A program made the position numbers and the translations under genes. Below the pieces are notes generated by a model that worked only from the letters and a program-made list of their open reading frames with translations, made no database searches and had not been told where the DNA came from. This document shows, in pieces, positions 1-7,870 of a stretch of 64,000 bases of DNA. This DNA comes from Betaproteobacteria bacterium (GTDB taxonomy: Bacteria > Bdellovibrionota_B > Oligoflexia > Silvanigrellales > Silvanigrellaceae), in contig VGHE01000001.1 of NCBI GenBank assembly GCA_016868315.1, positions 310,001 through 374,000 of the forward strand, in the 5' to 3' direction. Numbering within the stretch: position 1 is the first letter of the stretch; each line of letters opens with the position of its first letter.

Positions 1-1
1 G

Positions 2-286
2 GACGGCAACAACAAGATCCTCAAATTCCGCATGAGTGACCTCAAAGGTCATGACTTTTCAGTGGTTTACAAGGGTGTTCCGCCCGACCTCTTCAAAGAG
101 GGGCAAGGTGTGGTGGTGGAAGGCCGGCTCAATTCAGACGACCTCAAGGCCGACAGCACCATCCAAGCCAACCTTCTCATGGTCAAGCACAGCGAAGTGT
201 ACGACACCAAGGAAGACCACTCTAAAATGCGTGAAGCGCGGCTTGTGGATGATATCCTTAAGCACGAGAACAAAAAGAGCTACTGA
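2..286 (+). CDS. ccmE: Cytochrome c maturation protein CcmE, 3' part
   Basis: C-terminal part of CcmE, the periplasmic heme chaperone that binds heme covalently and passes it to CcmF/CcmH for attachment to apocytochrome c. The reading frame is open from base 2, so the N-terminal anchor lies outside the window. Family hallmarks are the PPDLFKEGQGVVVEG block and the later VKHSEVY, which matches the family's heme-binding AKHDExY motif: the histidine ligand and the tyrosine four residues later are both kept. The C-terminal tail is charged, as is usual. A TlpA/CcmG-like gene follows, which supports a ccm operon, although ccmF is not between them. Confidence 0.9.
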   Translation, partial: DGNNKILKFRMSDLKGHDFSVVYKGVPPDLFKEGQGVVVEGRLNSDDLKADSTIQANLLMVKHSEVYDTKEDHSKMREARLVDDILKHENKKSY

Positions 287-338
287 GCAGACCTCAGCGC
301 GAAGTTGATGCTGCTCCTGAATCCGAGAGGCGTTGGAC

Positions 339-959
339 GTGTCGAAAAAAGTCAGATCCTACAGGGGTTTTTTCATCGGTCTGGTTGTGCTGGCGCTGTT
401 CACTGGCCTTATGGTCTACGCTCTGAACCGCGACGCAAACTACGTCCCAAGTCAGCTTGTTGGTCGTTGGGTGCCGCCTATTGCAGCTCAGACCGCACAA
501 GGCAGCGCGTTCAATTTGAACGAACTGATGGGGCAGGGGCGATGGGTTGTTATCAACTTCTGGAACACCACCTGTGTTGTGTGCCGTGTTGAAGCGCCCG
601 AGCTCGAGCGATTCTGGCGCGAGAATGCTTCGAAGCCTGCTCCTGAGCCGTTTTTTGTCAGCATCAACACCCAAGATCAAATCAACGACATTCTCAGATA
701 CCAACAGGAATTTGGTTTGAGTTTTCCCGTTGTGGCAGACGCAAACGGGAAAATTTCACTCGACTTCGGCGTTTATGGAACGCCAGAAACGTTTTTTGTA
801 GATCCTGCTGGCAAGGTACGCCATCGCGTTGCTGGTGAGGTTGATCGCAATACGATTCTTGCTTTCATTGACTGGCTCGAAAAAAATCCATCGTTGACTC
901 CCATGCAGGTTCTCGAGGGTTTTGGGGAAGTACGCGCCCGCGCAGCATCTGGCGGCTAA
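339..959 (+). CDS. ccmG: Thiol:disulfide interchange protein, CcmG/DsbE (TlpA-like)
   Basis: Membrane-anchored periplasmic thioredoxin-fold protein, expected to reduce apocytochrome c cysteines during heme attachment. The order is a basic N-terminus, one hydrophobic helix at roughly residues 11-30, then a TlpA-like redoxin domain. The active site is CVVC in the WNTTCVVC motif, and a cis-proline context (YGTPETF) lies near residue 150. A TTG at 333 is also in frame, but the GAGAGG ribosome-binding site at 325-330 leaves it only 2 nt, against 8 nt for GTG at 339, so GTG is preferred. It lies 52 nt after ccmE. Another TlpA-family role cannot be excluded, but the ccmE neighbour favours CcmG. Confidence 0.82.
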   Translation: MSKKVRSYRGFFIGLVVLALFTGLMVYALNRDANYVPSQLVGRWVPPIAAQTAQGSAFNLNELMGQGRWVVINFWNTTCVVCRVEAPELERFWRENASKPAPEPFFVSINTQDQINDILRYQQEFGLSFPVVADANGKISLDFGVYGTPETFFVDPAGKVRHRVAGEVDRNTILAFIDWLEKNPSLTPMQVLEGFGEVRARAASGG

Positions 960-965
960 ACGCAC

Positions 966-1316
966 ATGAGCCAAGAGCTTCCCAAGTTTACGCGCATCAA
1001 TGAATCGTTCCCCTGCTTGCAGTGTGGCCACACGGTGCCCTTGGCTCAATCCACCTGCCGCGATCACTGTCCGCGTTGTTTGTGGAGCGTGCACGTCGAT
1101 GTGAATCCGGGCGATCGCAATGCAGACTGTGGCGCACCGCTTCGCCCTGTGTCGTACAGTTCAAACAAGAAAAAAGGATTCATGATTCATTACCGATGCG
1201 TGAAATGTGATATCGAAAAGGTCAATCGGTTTCTCGAATTCGATGAGTTTGAAGCTGACTCCATAGAAGCGCTGTTGAAGTTGAGCGGCGTATCCAACCT
1301 CAAGAAAAAGGTGTGA
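966..1316 (+). CDS. RNHCP domain zinc-binding protein
   Basis: Small soluble protein (116 aa) of the RNHCP family. The defining motif appears as CRDHCPRCLWSVHVD at about residues 34-48. Paired cysteines occur at FPCLQCG near the N-terminus and at YRCVKCD near residue 75, giving the likely zinc ligands. The family's PGDR and CG segments are present as NPGDRNADCG. Its biochemical function is not established. It starts 6 nt after ccmG and is followed 1 nt later by a phosphoesterase gene, so it is probably cotranscribed with both. Confidence 0.85.
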   Translation: MSQELPKFTRINESFPCLQCGHTVPLAQSTCRDHCPRCLWSVHVDVNPGDRNADCGAPLRPVSYSSNKKKGFMIHYRCVKCDIEKVNRFLEFDEFEADSIEALLKLSGVSNLKKKV

Positions 1317-1317
1317 C

Positions 1318-2295
1318 ATGGCAAAAGGGCGATGGCGGTGGCTGCGAAATCCGAGGATGTGGTGGATCATTTTTGTGATTGTGGGCACTACGTTAATTTG
1401 GCAGGCCTGGCAGCAGATTCCGCGTCTGACCATCACCCACGAAATGATGGGGCGCATGAACGACCCTTCAGAGGTACGCCTCATATTTTTAGGCGACACG
1501 GGTACAGGCAGCGATGGCCAAAAAGCAGTTGCGCAGCAATTGGAGAGCCTGTGCAGGAGTGTTGACCCAGCGGGTGTCTTTCTTCTTGGCGACAACTTCT
1601 ATCAAACGGGCGTGGAATCGGTGGCGGATCCGCTGTGGGAATCTCGTTTTGAAAAAATGTATTCGGGCGAGTGTCTCGAAAAAATCCCGTTCTACGCCAT
1701 TCTCGGCAACCACGATTACCGTTCTGTTCCCGAAGCACAGATAGCCTATACGCGCGAGCGTGGTGGGCGTTGGATTATGCCTGCGCGTTATTACTCACTG
1801 CGCTTTGGTTCAATTCTTGAAATTGGCGCGGCAGACACCAACTTTCCAGAACGATGCGGCATTCCGGCGTTCTGCAGTATTGACTGGCTTATGGATAAAC
1901 TGAAGAACTCAACTGCGGCGTGGAAGATTCTTGCTGGTCATCATCCCATTTTCTCAGGAGGCAAGTACCGCCGACTTAAGTGGCTTGCACATTTCACATT
2001 GCCCGAATTGTATTGCCGCAGTGGAGCGTCGGCCTATATCGCTGGGCACGATCACGGTTTGCAGCACCTGCACGGAAAATCAACGCAAGCAAAATGTGAA
2101 ATCGAGCAGTTCGTTTCCGGGGGAGGAGGCGCAGAGCTTTATCCGATCGAACGCATCCCAGATAAAACTCTTTATTCCGAATCTGCGTATGGTGTGTTGA
2201 TTGGGCGCTTCACTCAATTCGAACAACGCTATGAATTTTTCCCCGTCGGAACTGCAGAACCGCAGTACGTTTGGTCAACCAAGAAAGAGCAATAA
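1318..2295 (+). CDS. Membrane-anchored metallophosphoesterase, purple acid phosphatase-like
   Basis: Calcineurin-like phosphoesterase with one N-terminal membrane helix (about residues 14-31), so the catalytic domain is probably periplasmic. The dinuclear metal-site motifs appear in order: GDTGTG, GDNFYQTG, GNHDY, GHHPIFSGG and AGHDHGLQ. This spacing resembles the tartrate-resistant (type 5) acid phosphatase branch rather than Mpp nucleases. The start lies 1 nt after the RNHCP stop, and the stop codon directly abuts the ATG of the next phosphoesterase, implying translational coupling. The physiological substrate is unknown. Confidence 0.85.
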   Translation: MAKGRWRWLRNPRMWWIIFVIVGTTLIWQAWQQIPRLTITHEMMGRMNDPSEVRLIFLGDTGTGSDGQKAVAQQLESLCRSVDPAGVFLLGDNFYQTGVESVADPLWESRFEKMYSGECLEKIPFYAILGNHDYRSVPEAQIAYTRERGGRWIMPARYYSLRFGSILEIGAADTNFPERCGIPAFCSIDWLMDKLKNSTAAWKILAGHHPIFSGGKYRRLKWLAHFTLPELYCRSGASAYIAGHDHGLQHLHGKSTQAKCEIEQFVSGGGGAELYPIERIPDKTLYSESAYGVLIGRFTQFEQRYEFFPVGTAEPQYVWSTKKEQ

Positions 2296-3132
2296 ATGCC
2301 GGAACGTCTGCTAGATTTGGGCAAAACCAATCGCCTTGTGGTGGTCTCCGATGTTCACATGAGAACACCCGAGGACTCCCGCACCGAAATTTTTTGCCGA
2401 TTTCTTGATGAGCTGCGCGATTGCGACACATTGGTCTTGCTCGGCGATATTTTTGATTTCATCAATGCCCGGCAAGTTTTCTATCACCGCCTGTGGGAGA
2501 AAGTCTTTACGCGACTCAAGCGAATCCGCGAGCGCGGTGTTAGGGTTGTGTTCATTGAGGGCAATCACGACTACGGTTTTGAGCATGCTCCGTGCCTCGA
2601 GGTGCGTGAGTGTTTTGATTTTTGCGGTGATTTTGTAGGACGCATTCAGCATTCGGTTTTTGGCAACATGCTGCTGTTGCATTCCGACGACGTCGTGTGT
2701 CCGCCGTCTTACCGTGTGTTTCGTTCACTCGTTAAATCGTCGCTCTTTCAGTCGTGTATGAGCCCGATTCCCGGTTCCGCGACTTCATTCTTGTTTTCAC
2801 GTTATGCTCAACTTTCGCGTTCAAAAGACGCCTACAGGAAGCTTTCAAACTCGTTTTTAACCTCGTGCGTCGAGGAGTTTCTCAGCACAAAAGCTCACAC
2901 ACTGGTAGAAGAGCTTAAGCTCTGTGTCTTTGGTCATATCCACGTCCAGCTCGATGACACACTCAATGATGTGCGTTTTTTGAGCGGCCCTGATTGGTTT
3001 TCGGCACCGAGTGCAATGACCTTTTCTGCCGAGGGACATCTGCATCGAAGTTGGTTGAGGAGCGATGTCTCTGTTCCGGAGAGATTCCTTTTTGCATCGC
3101 AGGGTGTTTCGCCTCAGAGCGCTCCAGCATGA
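2296..3132 (+). CDS. LpxH-like metallophosphoesterase (UDP-2,3-diacylglucosamine hydrolase family)
   Basis: Cytosolic calcineurin-fold phosphoesterase whose motif set resembles LpxH, which cleaves UDP-2,3-diacylglucosamine to lipid X in lipid A synthesis: SDVHM, LLGDIFDF, EGNHDYGF, LLHSDDVVC followed by a YRVFR segment, and VFGHIHVQ. LpxH carries GDTLCTDD..YQ.FR in the matching place, so HSDDVVC...YRVFR is a recognisable variant, and GHIH replaces GHTH. It begins immediately after the upstream phosphoesterase stop (TAA-ATG) and its stop overlaps the next start by ATGA. Lipid A synthesis is likely, but an LpxG-like or other phosphatase role is possible. Confidence 0.72.
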   Translation: MPERLLDLGKTNRLVVVSDVHMRTPEDSRTEIFCRFLDELRDCDTLVLLGDIFDFINARQVFYHRLWEKVFTRLKRIRERGVRVVFIEGNHDYGFEHAPCLEVRECFDFCGDFVGRIQHSVFGNMLLLHSDDVVCPPSYRVFRSLVKSSLFQSCMSPIPGSATSFLFSRYAQLSRSKDAYRKLSNSFLTSCVEEFLSTKAHTLVEELKLCVFGHIHVQLDDTLNDVRFLSGPDWFSAPSAMTFSAEGHLHRSWLRSDVSVPERFLFASQGVSPQSAPA

Positions 3133-4232
3133 TTGTTGTGATCGGCAAGGGGATTTTTGGTCTCAGTGTGGCTGAGTTTCTTTCGCGCGAAGGCCAGTGC
3201 AAAGTCCTGGTACTTTCTTCAAATGAGCATGAAACTGCGTCATCTGCCGCGGCGGCGAATCTGGCAACAAAGGCACAGGTTTTTGCACGCGACCCACACT
3301 TCGCGCTGAAGATTTCGGGAAAGCAAATCTATCGGCGTTGGTTGCAGCAGCTCTGCGCTGAGAGCCCGCAATTTAGAGAGACGAACCTCAGCAAGATTTA
3401 TGTCGAGGGCTCGGGACGCGATTTTTTTTCGAATGAGCAGCTTGCCGAGAAACAGTGGAAAAGGGTGCAGCAATCATCCTCAGAAATCGCCGCGCGCAAT
3501 TTACACCAGCAAGAATTGCAACGCACCGGCGCTGACTCAATTGAATATGGGCGAGAGGCTTGGGTCGATGCAGAGGTGCTGCTGCGCTTGCTTGAGGACG
3601 TGTGTCGTACTCGCGGTGTTGAGTTTTGTGAATGCGACGTCACCGACCTGGTGCACCTTGAAACACTTGGACGCGGCGCTCAGGCATTGATTCTCTGCGC
3701 GGGTAGCAAAACCCCCGCGGTGCTCGAGGCGTGGCAAGTGCGCGAGCTCCCGCCGGCATTTCAAAAAAGCCGGCGCTGGTCTTACGGTGCAACTCTCGCT
3801 TTCGAAGCACCTCAAGTGCAGCTTCCGCAAGGTGTTGCGCTGCTTGAATGGGTGAGCGATGCGGCACTTGAGAAGTTGACCTTCAGCGGAACGCCCGAGC
3901 GTTTTTTTTGCTCGTCCGTTTCGGCGGCGTGCCCTCATCCGCACAACCCGAACACACCCGGCGTGCCAGATGCCGCTCTTCTTGCTCAGCAACAGGCGGT
4001 TGTCGTTGATGCCCTGAAATCATTTTTTGGTCTGGAGTTGAACTCGTTGAATCATTCCTGGCGCTGGGGCACACGGCTTGGATTTGGTCACCGCGAGTTG
4101 GTTGTTGAAGCTCTGCCGCATAGCTTTTCGTTCATCGCGGGGTCTGTTGTGGTTGCATCGGGAGCTCATAAAAGCGGATTTCTCTTTGCACCTTTAATTG
4201 GTTCTCTGGTGCGGCAAAAGTTGCAGGCCTGA
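3129..4232 (+). CDS. FAD-dependent oxidoreductase (DAO / glycine oxidase-like)
   Basis: D-amino-acid-oxidase-fold flavoprotein of 367 aa. The N-terminus has the dinucleotide-binding GKGIFG (GxGxxG) directly after the first strand, followed by an acidic/basic beta-alpha-beta unit. A C-terminal stretch (about residues 325-350) includes SFSFIAGSVVVASGAHKSG, typical of the DAO family's FAD-pyrophosphate contact. ThiO-type glycine oxidases share this layout, but no thiamine genes are nearby, so the substrate is not assigned. The ATG overlaps the stop of the LpxH-like gene (ATGA), making this the last member of a five-gene packed run. Confidence 0.75.
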   Translation: MIVVIGKGIFGLSVAEFLSREGQCKVLVLSSNEHETASSAAAANLATKAQVFARDPHFALKISGKQIYRRWLQQLCAESPQFRETNLSKIYVEGSGRDFFSNEQLAEKQWKRVQQSSSEIAARNLHQQELQRTGADSIEYGREAWVDAEVLLRLLEDVCRTRGVEFCECDVTDLVHLETLGRGAQALILCAGSKTPAVLEAWQVRELPPAFQKSRRWSYGATLAFEAPQVQLPQGVALLEWVSDAALEKLTFSGTPERFFCSSVSAACPHPHNPNTPGVPDAALLAQQQAVVVDALKSFFGLELNSLNHSWRWGTRLGFGHRELVVEALPHSFSFIAGSVVVASGAHKSGFLFAPLIGSLVRQKLQA

Positions 4233-4290
4233 GGCACATAAATCTGTTCTACAATGGAGCAGGTTTCGTCTGCCAACAGGAGGTTCACTC

Positions 4291-5037
4291 ATGCGCAGTT
4301 CTTTGCACACCCTGTCTGCTGTTTTTCTTTCGCTGATTTCCGGGACTGCACTGGCACAGGATGCCCAGACTGGAGCTGCACAAGATACTCCCCCTGCTGT
4401 TCAAGCAGATCCCGCTGCCGCTGGCTCTTCGGGCGAACAATCCGTGGGAAGCGCAAGTGGCGGCTTCATGGGTTTTGGCGAAAAGAAGCTGCAACGTATG
4501 AAAGGCGTTCCTCTGCCAACCCAGCGCTCATCGCGTCCACTTCTTGCATCAGCTCAGACAGCCGGTGTTCGGGAATTCAACCCCTCGTATCCTGTTCGCA
4601 GAAGCAAACCGAACGTGGGTGAATTGAGCACCGACTTTCCTGCACGGATGATATATCTCAACGGCCGCAACATCAGTGCAGTGCGCGAGCAGCAGCTCGA
4701 GGGCGTCAATGTTCGTATTGATGCCAATGGTAATCTTCATATTTCAGCGCCTCAGTATGAGGTTCAGGAATCAACGCATTATCGTCCGCTTCTGCCGCGT
4801 GATGTGCCGCGGGTGAGCAAGCCCGTGCCACAGAACGACGAACCTCTTCTTTCGAGCGGAGGACGTTTTAGTAAGTCTCCCGCGGGAGGCGAAGGCTCGA
4901 ATCTAACCGCTCCGGGTGCAGTTCCTCCGGTTGAAGTCGATGAAGAAAACGATGCACCATCCCAGGCACCGGCTGCTCCGCAAAAGTCCGCCGCCCCCGC
5001 CACCGATAAGGCTCCGGATAATTCACAAAAGCTTTGA
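4291..5037 (+). CDS. Secreted protein of unknown function
   Basis: Not recognised. The start is fixed by AGGAGG at 4278-4283, 7 nt before ATG 4291. The first 25 residues form a Sec signal peptide (MRSSLHTLSAVFLSLISGTA followed by an LAQD cleavage region). The mature protein is rich in Ala, Pro, Ser and Gln, with a moderately ordered central segment at about residues 110-190 and a low-complexity Pro/Ala tail. No catalytic motif or repeat is evident. It stands between the phosphoesterase operon and pepP and may be a periplasmic or surface protein. Confidence 0.6.
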   Translation: MRSSLHTLSAVFLSLISGTALAQDAQTGAAQDTPPAVQADPAAAGSSGEQSVGSASGGFMGFGEKKLQRMKGVPLPTQRSSRPLLASAQTAGVREFNPSYPVRRSKPNVGELSTDFPARMIYLNGRNISAVREQQLEGVNVRIDANGNLHISAPQYEVQESTHYRPLLPRDVPRVSKPVPQNDEPLLSSGGRFSKSPAGGEGSNLTAPGAVPPVEVDEENDAPSQAPAAPQKSAAPATDKAPDNSQKL

Positions 5038-5097
5038 TTGAGGCTGTTTTTTTGATACCACCGGGGTGCGCTTGTGCGCATCTCCGGGGGTAGAACA

Positions 5098-6453
5098 GTG
5101 AAGACGGAATCCAGAACACAACTCAGTGAAGCCAATCTCAAAGCCCTGCGTGAGCGCCGCAGAGAATTCCTGAGCCGTTTGGGGCAGGGCATTGCTGTGC
5201 TGCCTTCCGCTAAGCCCAACAGTGGCCCGGCGGGCGATCGCACTATCTTCCGTCAAGACAGCGATTTCATGTATCTCACCGGATGCCCAGAGCCGCATGC
5301 GCTCGCTGTTTTCATTCCACAGCATCCTGATTTCCAAACAGCGCTGTTCGTGCGCGAGCGCGATGCCTTCACTGAACTTTGGAACGGAGCAATGATAGGC
5401 ACCCAAGACGCCGCCTCCGTTCTGGGTTTCGATCGGGTCTTTCCCCTTTCTGAATTTGAAAAGAAGCTGCCCGAGTGGTTGGTGCACGCTGATAGCATTT
5501 ATTGGGATGCGTCACCGGAACAAGAGTTCTTCGAGCAGCTGCGTCCGGTATTGCAAGGGAGCCGCTTGCGCCGTAATGGTGGCGAGATTTTCAATGTGCG
5601 CGATCTGATTCACGAGCTGCGTCTTTTCAAGGATGAATTTGAAATCGCTGCACTGCGCAAAGCCAACGCCGTTGCCTCTGCCGCACACGAGGCTGCCATG
5701 CGATTCGCGAGGCCAGGAGTGAGCGAATATCAGGTTCAAGCCGTGCTTGAAGCTTCGATGCGTGGGGTCGGTTCATCGCAATTAGGATATCCGAGCATCG
5801 TTGCTGGCGGTGCAAATGCTTGTTGCCTTCACTACAACACCAACAGCTGCAGCGTGAGCGAAGGTGAGCTTCTTCTCATCGATGCGGGCTGCGAATGGAA
5901 TTACTACACGGCCGATGTCACCCGCACCTTTCCGGTTTCAGGGCGATTCAGCGCAGAACAGCGAGCTTTGTACGACTTGGTACTTGATGCGCAGCGCCGT
6001 TCTATTGCTGCAATTCGGCCCGGTGCGAAACTCAGTGAACTCAATGACCTTGCGGGTCGAATTCTCGCGCAGGGGCTTATTCAACTGGGTGTGATTCGTG
6101 CTTCGCTCGATGAGGTTCTTGAGAAAAAACTTCACAAGGAATTTTTCCCGCACGGTCTGGGTCACTGGTTGGGAATGGACGTCCACGACGTTGGTCGCTA
6201 CCGCATTAAAAATGTGGAGCGCCCTTTGGAGGCAGGCATGTGCCTTACTGTTGAGCCTGGCATTTACGTGCAACCGGGCATGCAGGGTGTGGATGCGCGT
6301 TGGCAGGGTATTGGTATTCGCATTGAAGACAACATCCTCGTGACGGCTGGTGGAAGTGAAAACTTCACTCCATGTGTAAAATCCGCCACCGATGTGGAGT
6401 CGATGGTGGGCACAATGCCAGACACCGTGCGGGATTTCTTCCTGGGGCGTTAA
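5098..6453 (+). CDS. pepP: Xaa-Pro aminopeptidase (M24B)
   Basis: Cytosolic metalloaminopeptidase that removes N-terminal residues preceding proline. It has an N-terminal creatinase-like domain (AMP_N: DSDFMYLTGCPEP) and a C-terminal pita-bread M24 domain. The five metal ligands are all visible and at the family spacing: about Asp262 and Asp273 (DAGCEWNYYTADVTRTF), His352 (FPHGLGHWLGMDVHDVG), Glu386 (TVEPGIYV) and Glu410 (IRIEDNILV). GTG 5098 is preferred over GTG 5074 because GGGGGT lies 8-13 nt upstream; this gives 451 aa, close to E. coli PepP. Its stop overlaps the convergent copper-protein gene. Confidence 0.93.
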   Translation: MKTESRTQLSEANLKALRERRREFLSRLGQGIAVLPSAKPNSGPAGDRTIFRQDSDFMYLTGCPEPHALAVFIPQHPDFQTALFVRERDAFTELWNGAMIGTQDAASVLGFDRVFPLSEFEKKLPEWLVHADSIYWDASPEQEFFEQLRPVLQGSRLRRNGGEIFNVRDLIHELRLFKDEFEIAALRKANAVASAAHEAAMRFARPGVSEYQVQAVLEASMRGVGSSQLGYPSIVAGGANACCLHYNTNSCSVSEGELLLIDAGCEWNYYTADVTRTFPVSGRFSAEQRALYDLVLDAQRRSIAAIRPGAKLSELNDLAGRILAQGLIQLGVIRASLDEVLEKKLHKEFFPHGLGHWLGMDVHDVGRYRIKNVERPLEAGMCLTVEPGIYVQPGMQGVDARWQGIGIRIEDNILVTAGGSENFTPCVKSATDVESMVGTMPDTVRDFFLGR

Positions 6454-6956
6454 GCAATAAACGCCTTGCAGGTCTCCATGCAGTCTTTGCAAGCTTCAAA
6501 GCATTCTTTGCACTGTGCATGGTGACCCACGTGTGGCTCACAAGACTTCATGCACTTCTCGCAGGCGGCAATGCAGGCTTTTGCCTGAACGGCGCAAAGT
6601 TCAGAGCTCATGCCTGCAAGACGACTCAGGGCGTCCGACATTGCGGCCACTTCAAGTGCTGATTGCGCGCACTCAACCATGTTCTTCTGACCCTGGGAAA
6701 TAAGTGTGAAGCAGTGACCTACGCACATCTGTGCGACGTGGTTGCAGTGAGCTGCCGCATGATTCAATTCCGAGAACGAAGGCTTTCCGCCTTTCTTTTC
6801 TGATTTTTTGTCTTTGTCGGCAGCCATATGATGGTGATGATGCTTTTTGCCAGCTTCCTGCCCTTTCTTTTCTGCTGCCATTGCGACAGAATTTTTTGCC
6901 ATAAGCAGTGCGCCTGTGGTGGCAGCAAGAATTTTGAGTGAGTCGCGGCGTTCCAT
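6450..6956 (-). CDS. Tat-exported four-helix-bundle copper storage protein (Csp1-like)
   Basis: Cys-rich protein of the Csp/DUF326 four-helix-bundle family, which stores many Cu(I) ions inside the bundle. Fourteen cysteines are spaced for helices: HCNHVAQMCVGHC, then later repeats such as CIAACEKCMKSC and CFEACKDCMETC at the C-terminus. The N-terminus ERRDSLKILAATTGALL is a twin-arginine signal, as in exported Csp1 of methanotrophs. A five-histidine run and a Lys-rich linker (about residues 37-60) precede the bundle, an unusual extra metal-binding tract. It overlaps pepP by 4 bp tail to tail and is divergent from the next gene. Confidence 0.88.
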   Translation of the reverse strand: MERRDSLKILAATTGALLMAKNSVAMAAEKKGQEAGKKHHHHHMAADKDKKSEKKGGKPSFSELNHAAAHCNHVAQMCVGHCFTLISQGQKNMVECAQSALEVAAMSDALSRLAGMSSELCAVQAKACIAACEKCMKSCEPHVGHHAQCKECFEACKDCMETCKAFIA

Positions 6957-7010
6957 GTGTTCCCCCGTGCGATGAGTTGTATGAGCTGAACTGATTGAGA
7001 GGGAGTCATT

Positions 7011-7811
7011 ATGCCAGAGAAATTCAAGCCGAGGAAACCTGTGCTGGTGTTGGGTTGTGGATACGTCGGTCGGGCTCTTGCTGCAGCATTGTCTGGCAAA
7101 ATAAAAATTGTTTTAACCAGCCGCTCAGGCCAGCGCGGTGCGCAGGGCGATGCACTTGCTCCGGAGCTTTTTGATCTCGGCCGGTGCGACACATGGGATG
7201 TGGTTGAGAGCTTCGAGCAAATTGTGTGGACTTTTCCTGCTGCCACTCTCCACACAGACATCCGCACTGCTCTTGATTTCTTTGAAACCAAGAATCTGGC
7301 CAAGAAAAAGGTCATGGTTCTTGGCAGCACATCGAGCTTTGCTCACAAAGTTCCAGGAGAACTCGTTGATGAGAGTTTTCTTCTCGAACTCACTCAACCG
7401 CGTGTGGTTGCCGAAGAGCAGCTCCGGCAACGCTCTGCCTTCATTCTGTGCCTGGCGGGTATCTATGGGCCGGGGCGCGATCCGGCAGACTGGTTGAAAC
7501 GTGGGTTGGTGAAAAACGGCGAGTCGTACATCAATCTGATTCACGTCAATGACATCGTAAAAATTGTAGAGCGCTGGCAAGCTGCACCGGACTCTTTTGC
7601 GGGCAAACGTATTGCTGCATCGGATGGGCGTCACAGACGCTGGAAAGAAGTGTTTGCACTGATGCGTGAAGCTGGCCTGCTGGGCGCAGATGTCAATCCG
7701 TTCGATCTCTCACTTACAGAGAGTGCAGCTTCTAAACGCGTGAACAACACGCTTTTGCAGCAACAACTCTACCCGGGTTCATTTCATCGCTATCCAGAAG
7801 ATGGACTCTGA
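7011..7811 (+). CDS. NAD(P)-dependent epimerase/dehydratase-like protein (extended SDR)
   Basis: Rossmann-fold protein of 266 aa resembling YeeZ-type extended SDRs. The cofactor motif is GCGYVGRAL at about residues 15-23 and a dinucleotide-sensing Arg occurs in TSRSGQRG. The segment LAGIYGPGRDP matches the SDR epimerase IYGPGR block, and INLIHVNDIV matches the family's FIHVDDVA strand. The usual YxxxK is not evident, so catalysis may be lost or altered. GAGAGGGAG lies 5 nt before the ATG. Its substrate is not predictable from the neighbours. Confidence 0.7.
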   Translation: MPEKFKPRKPVLVLGCGYVGRALAAALSGKIKIVLTSRSGQRGAQGDALAPELFDLGRCDTWDVVESFEQIVWTFPAATLHTDIRTALDFFETKNLAKKKVMVLGSTSSFAHKVPGELVDESFLLELTQPRVVAEEQLRQRSAFILCLAGIYGPGRDPADWLKRGLVKNGESYINLIHVNDIVKIVERWQAAPDSFAGKRIAASDGRHRRWKEVFALMREAGLLGADVNPFDLSLTESAASKRVNNTLLQQQLYPGSFHRYPEDGL

Positions 7812-7870
7812 GAATATCGAGCCAATTGAGCACCAAGGCTGATACTTCCTGTTTCAGATTTTTAGCTGAT

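Noticed and set aside
5938-6492. Long open frame antisense to pepP
   Set aside because: It is the shadow of a strongly conserved coding sequence, with no ribosome-binding site and a His/Thr-rich random composition.
6764-7330. Long minus-strand open frame across the csp1 start and the SDR gene
   Set aside because: It overlaps two well-supported genes in other frames and has no family features.
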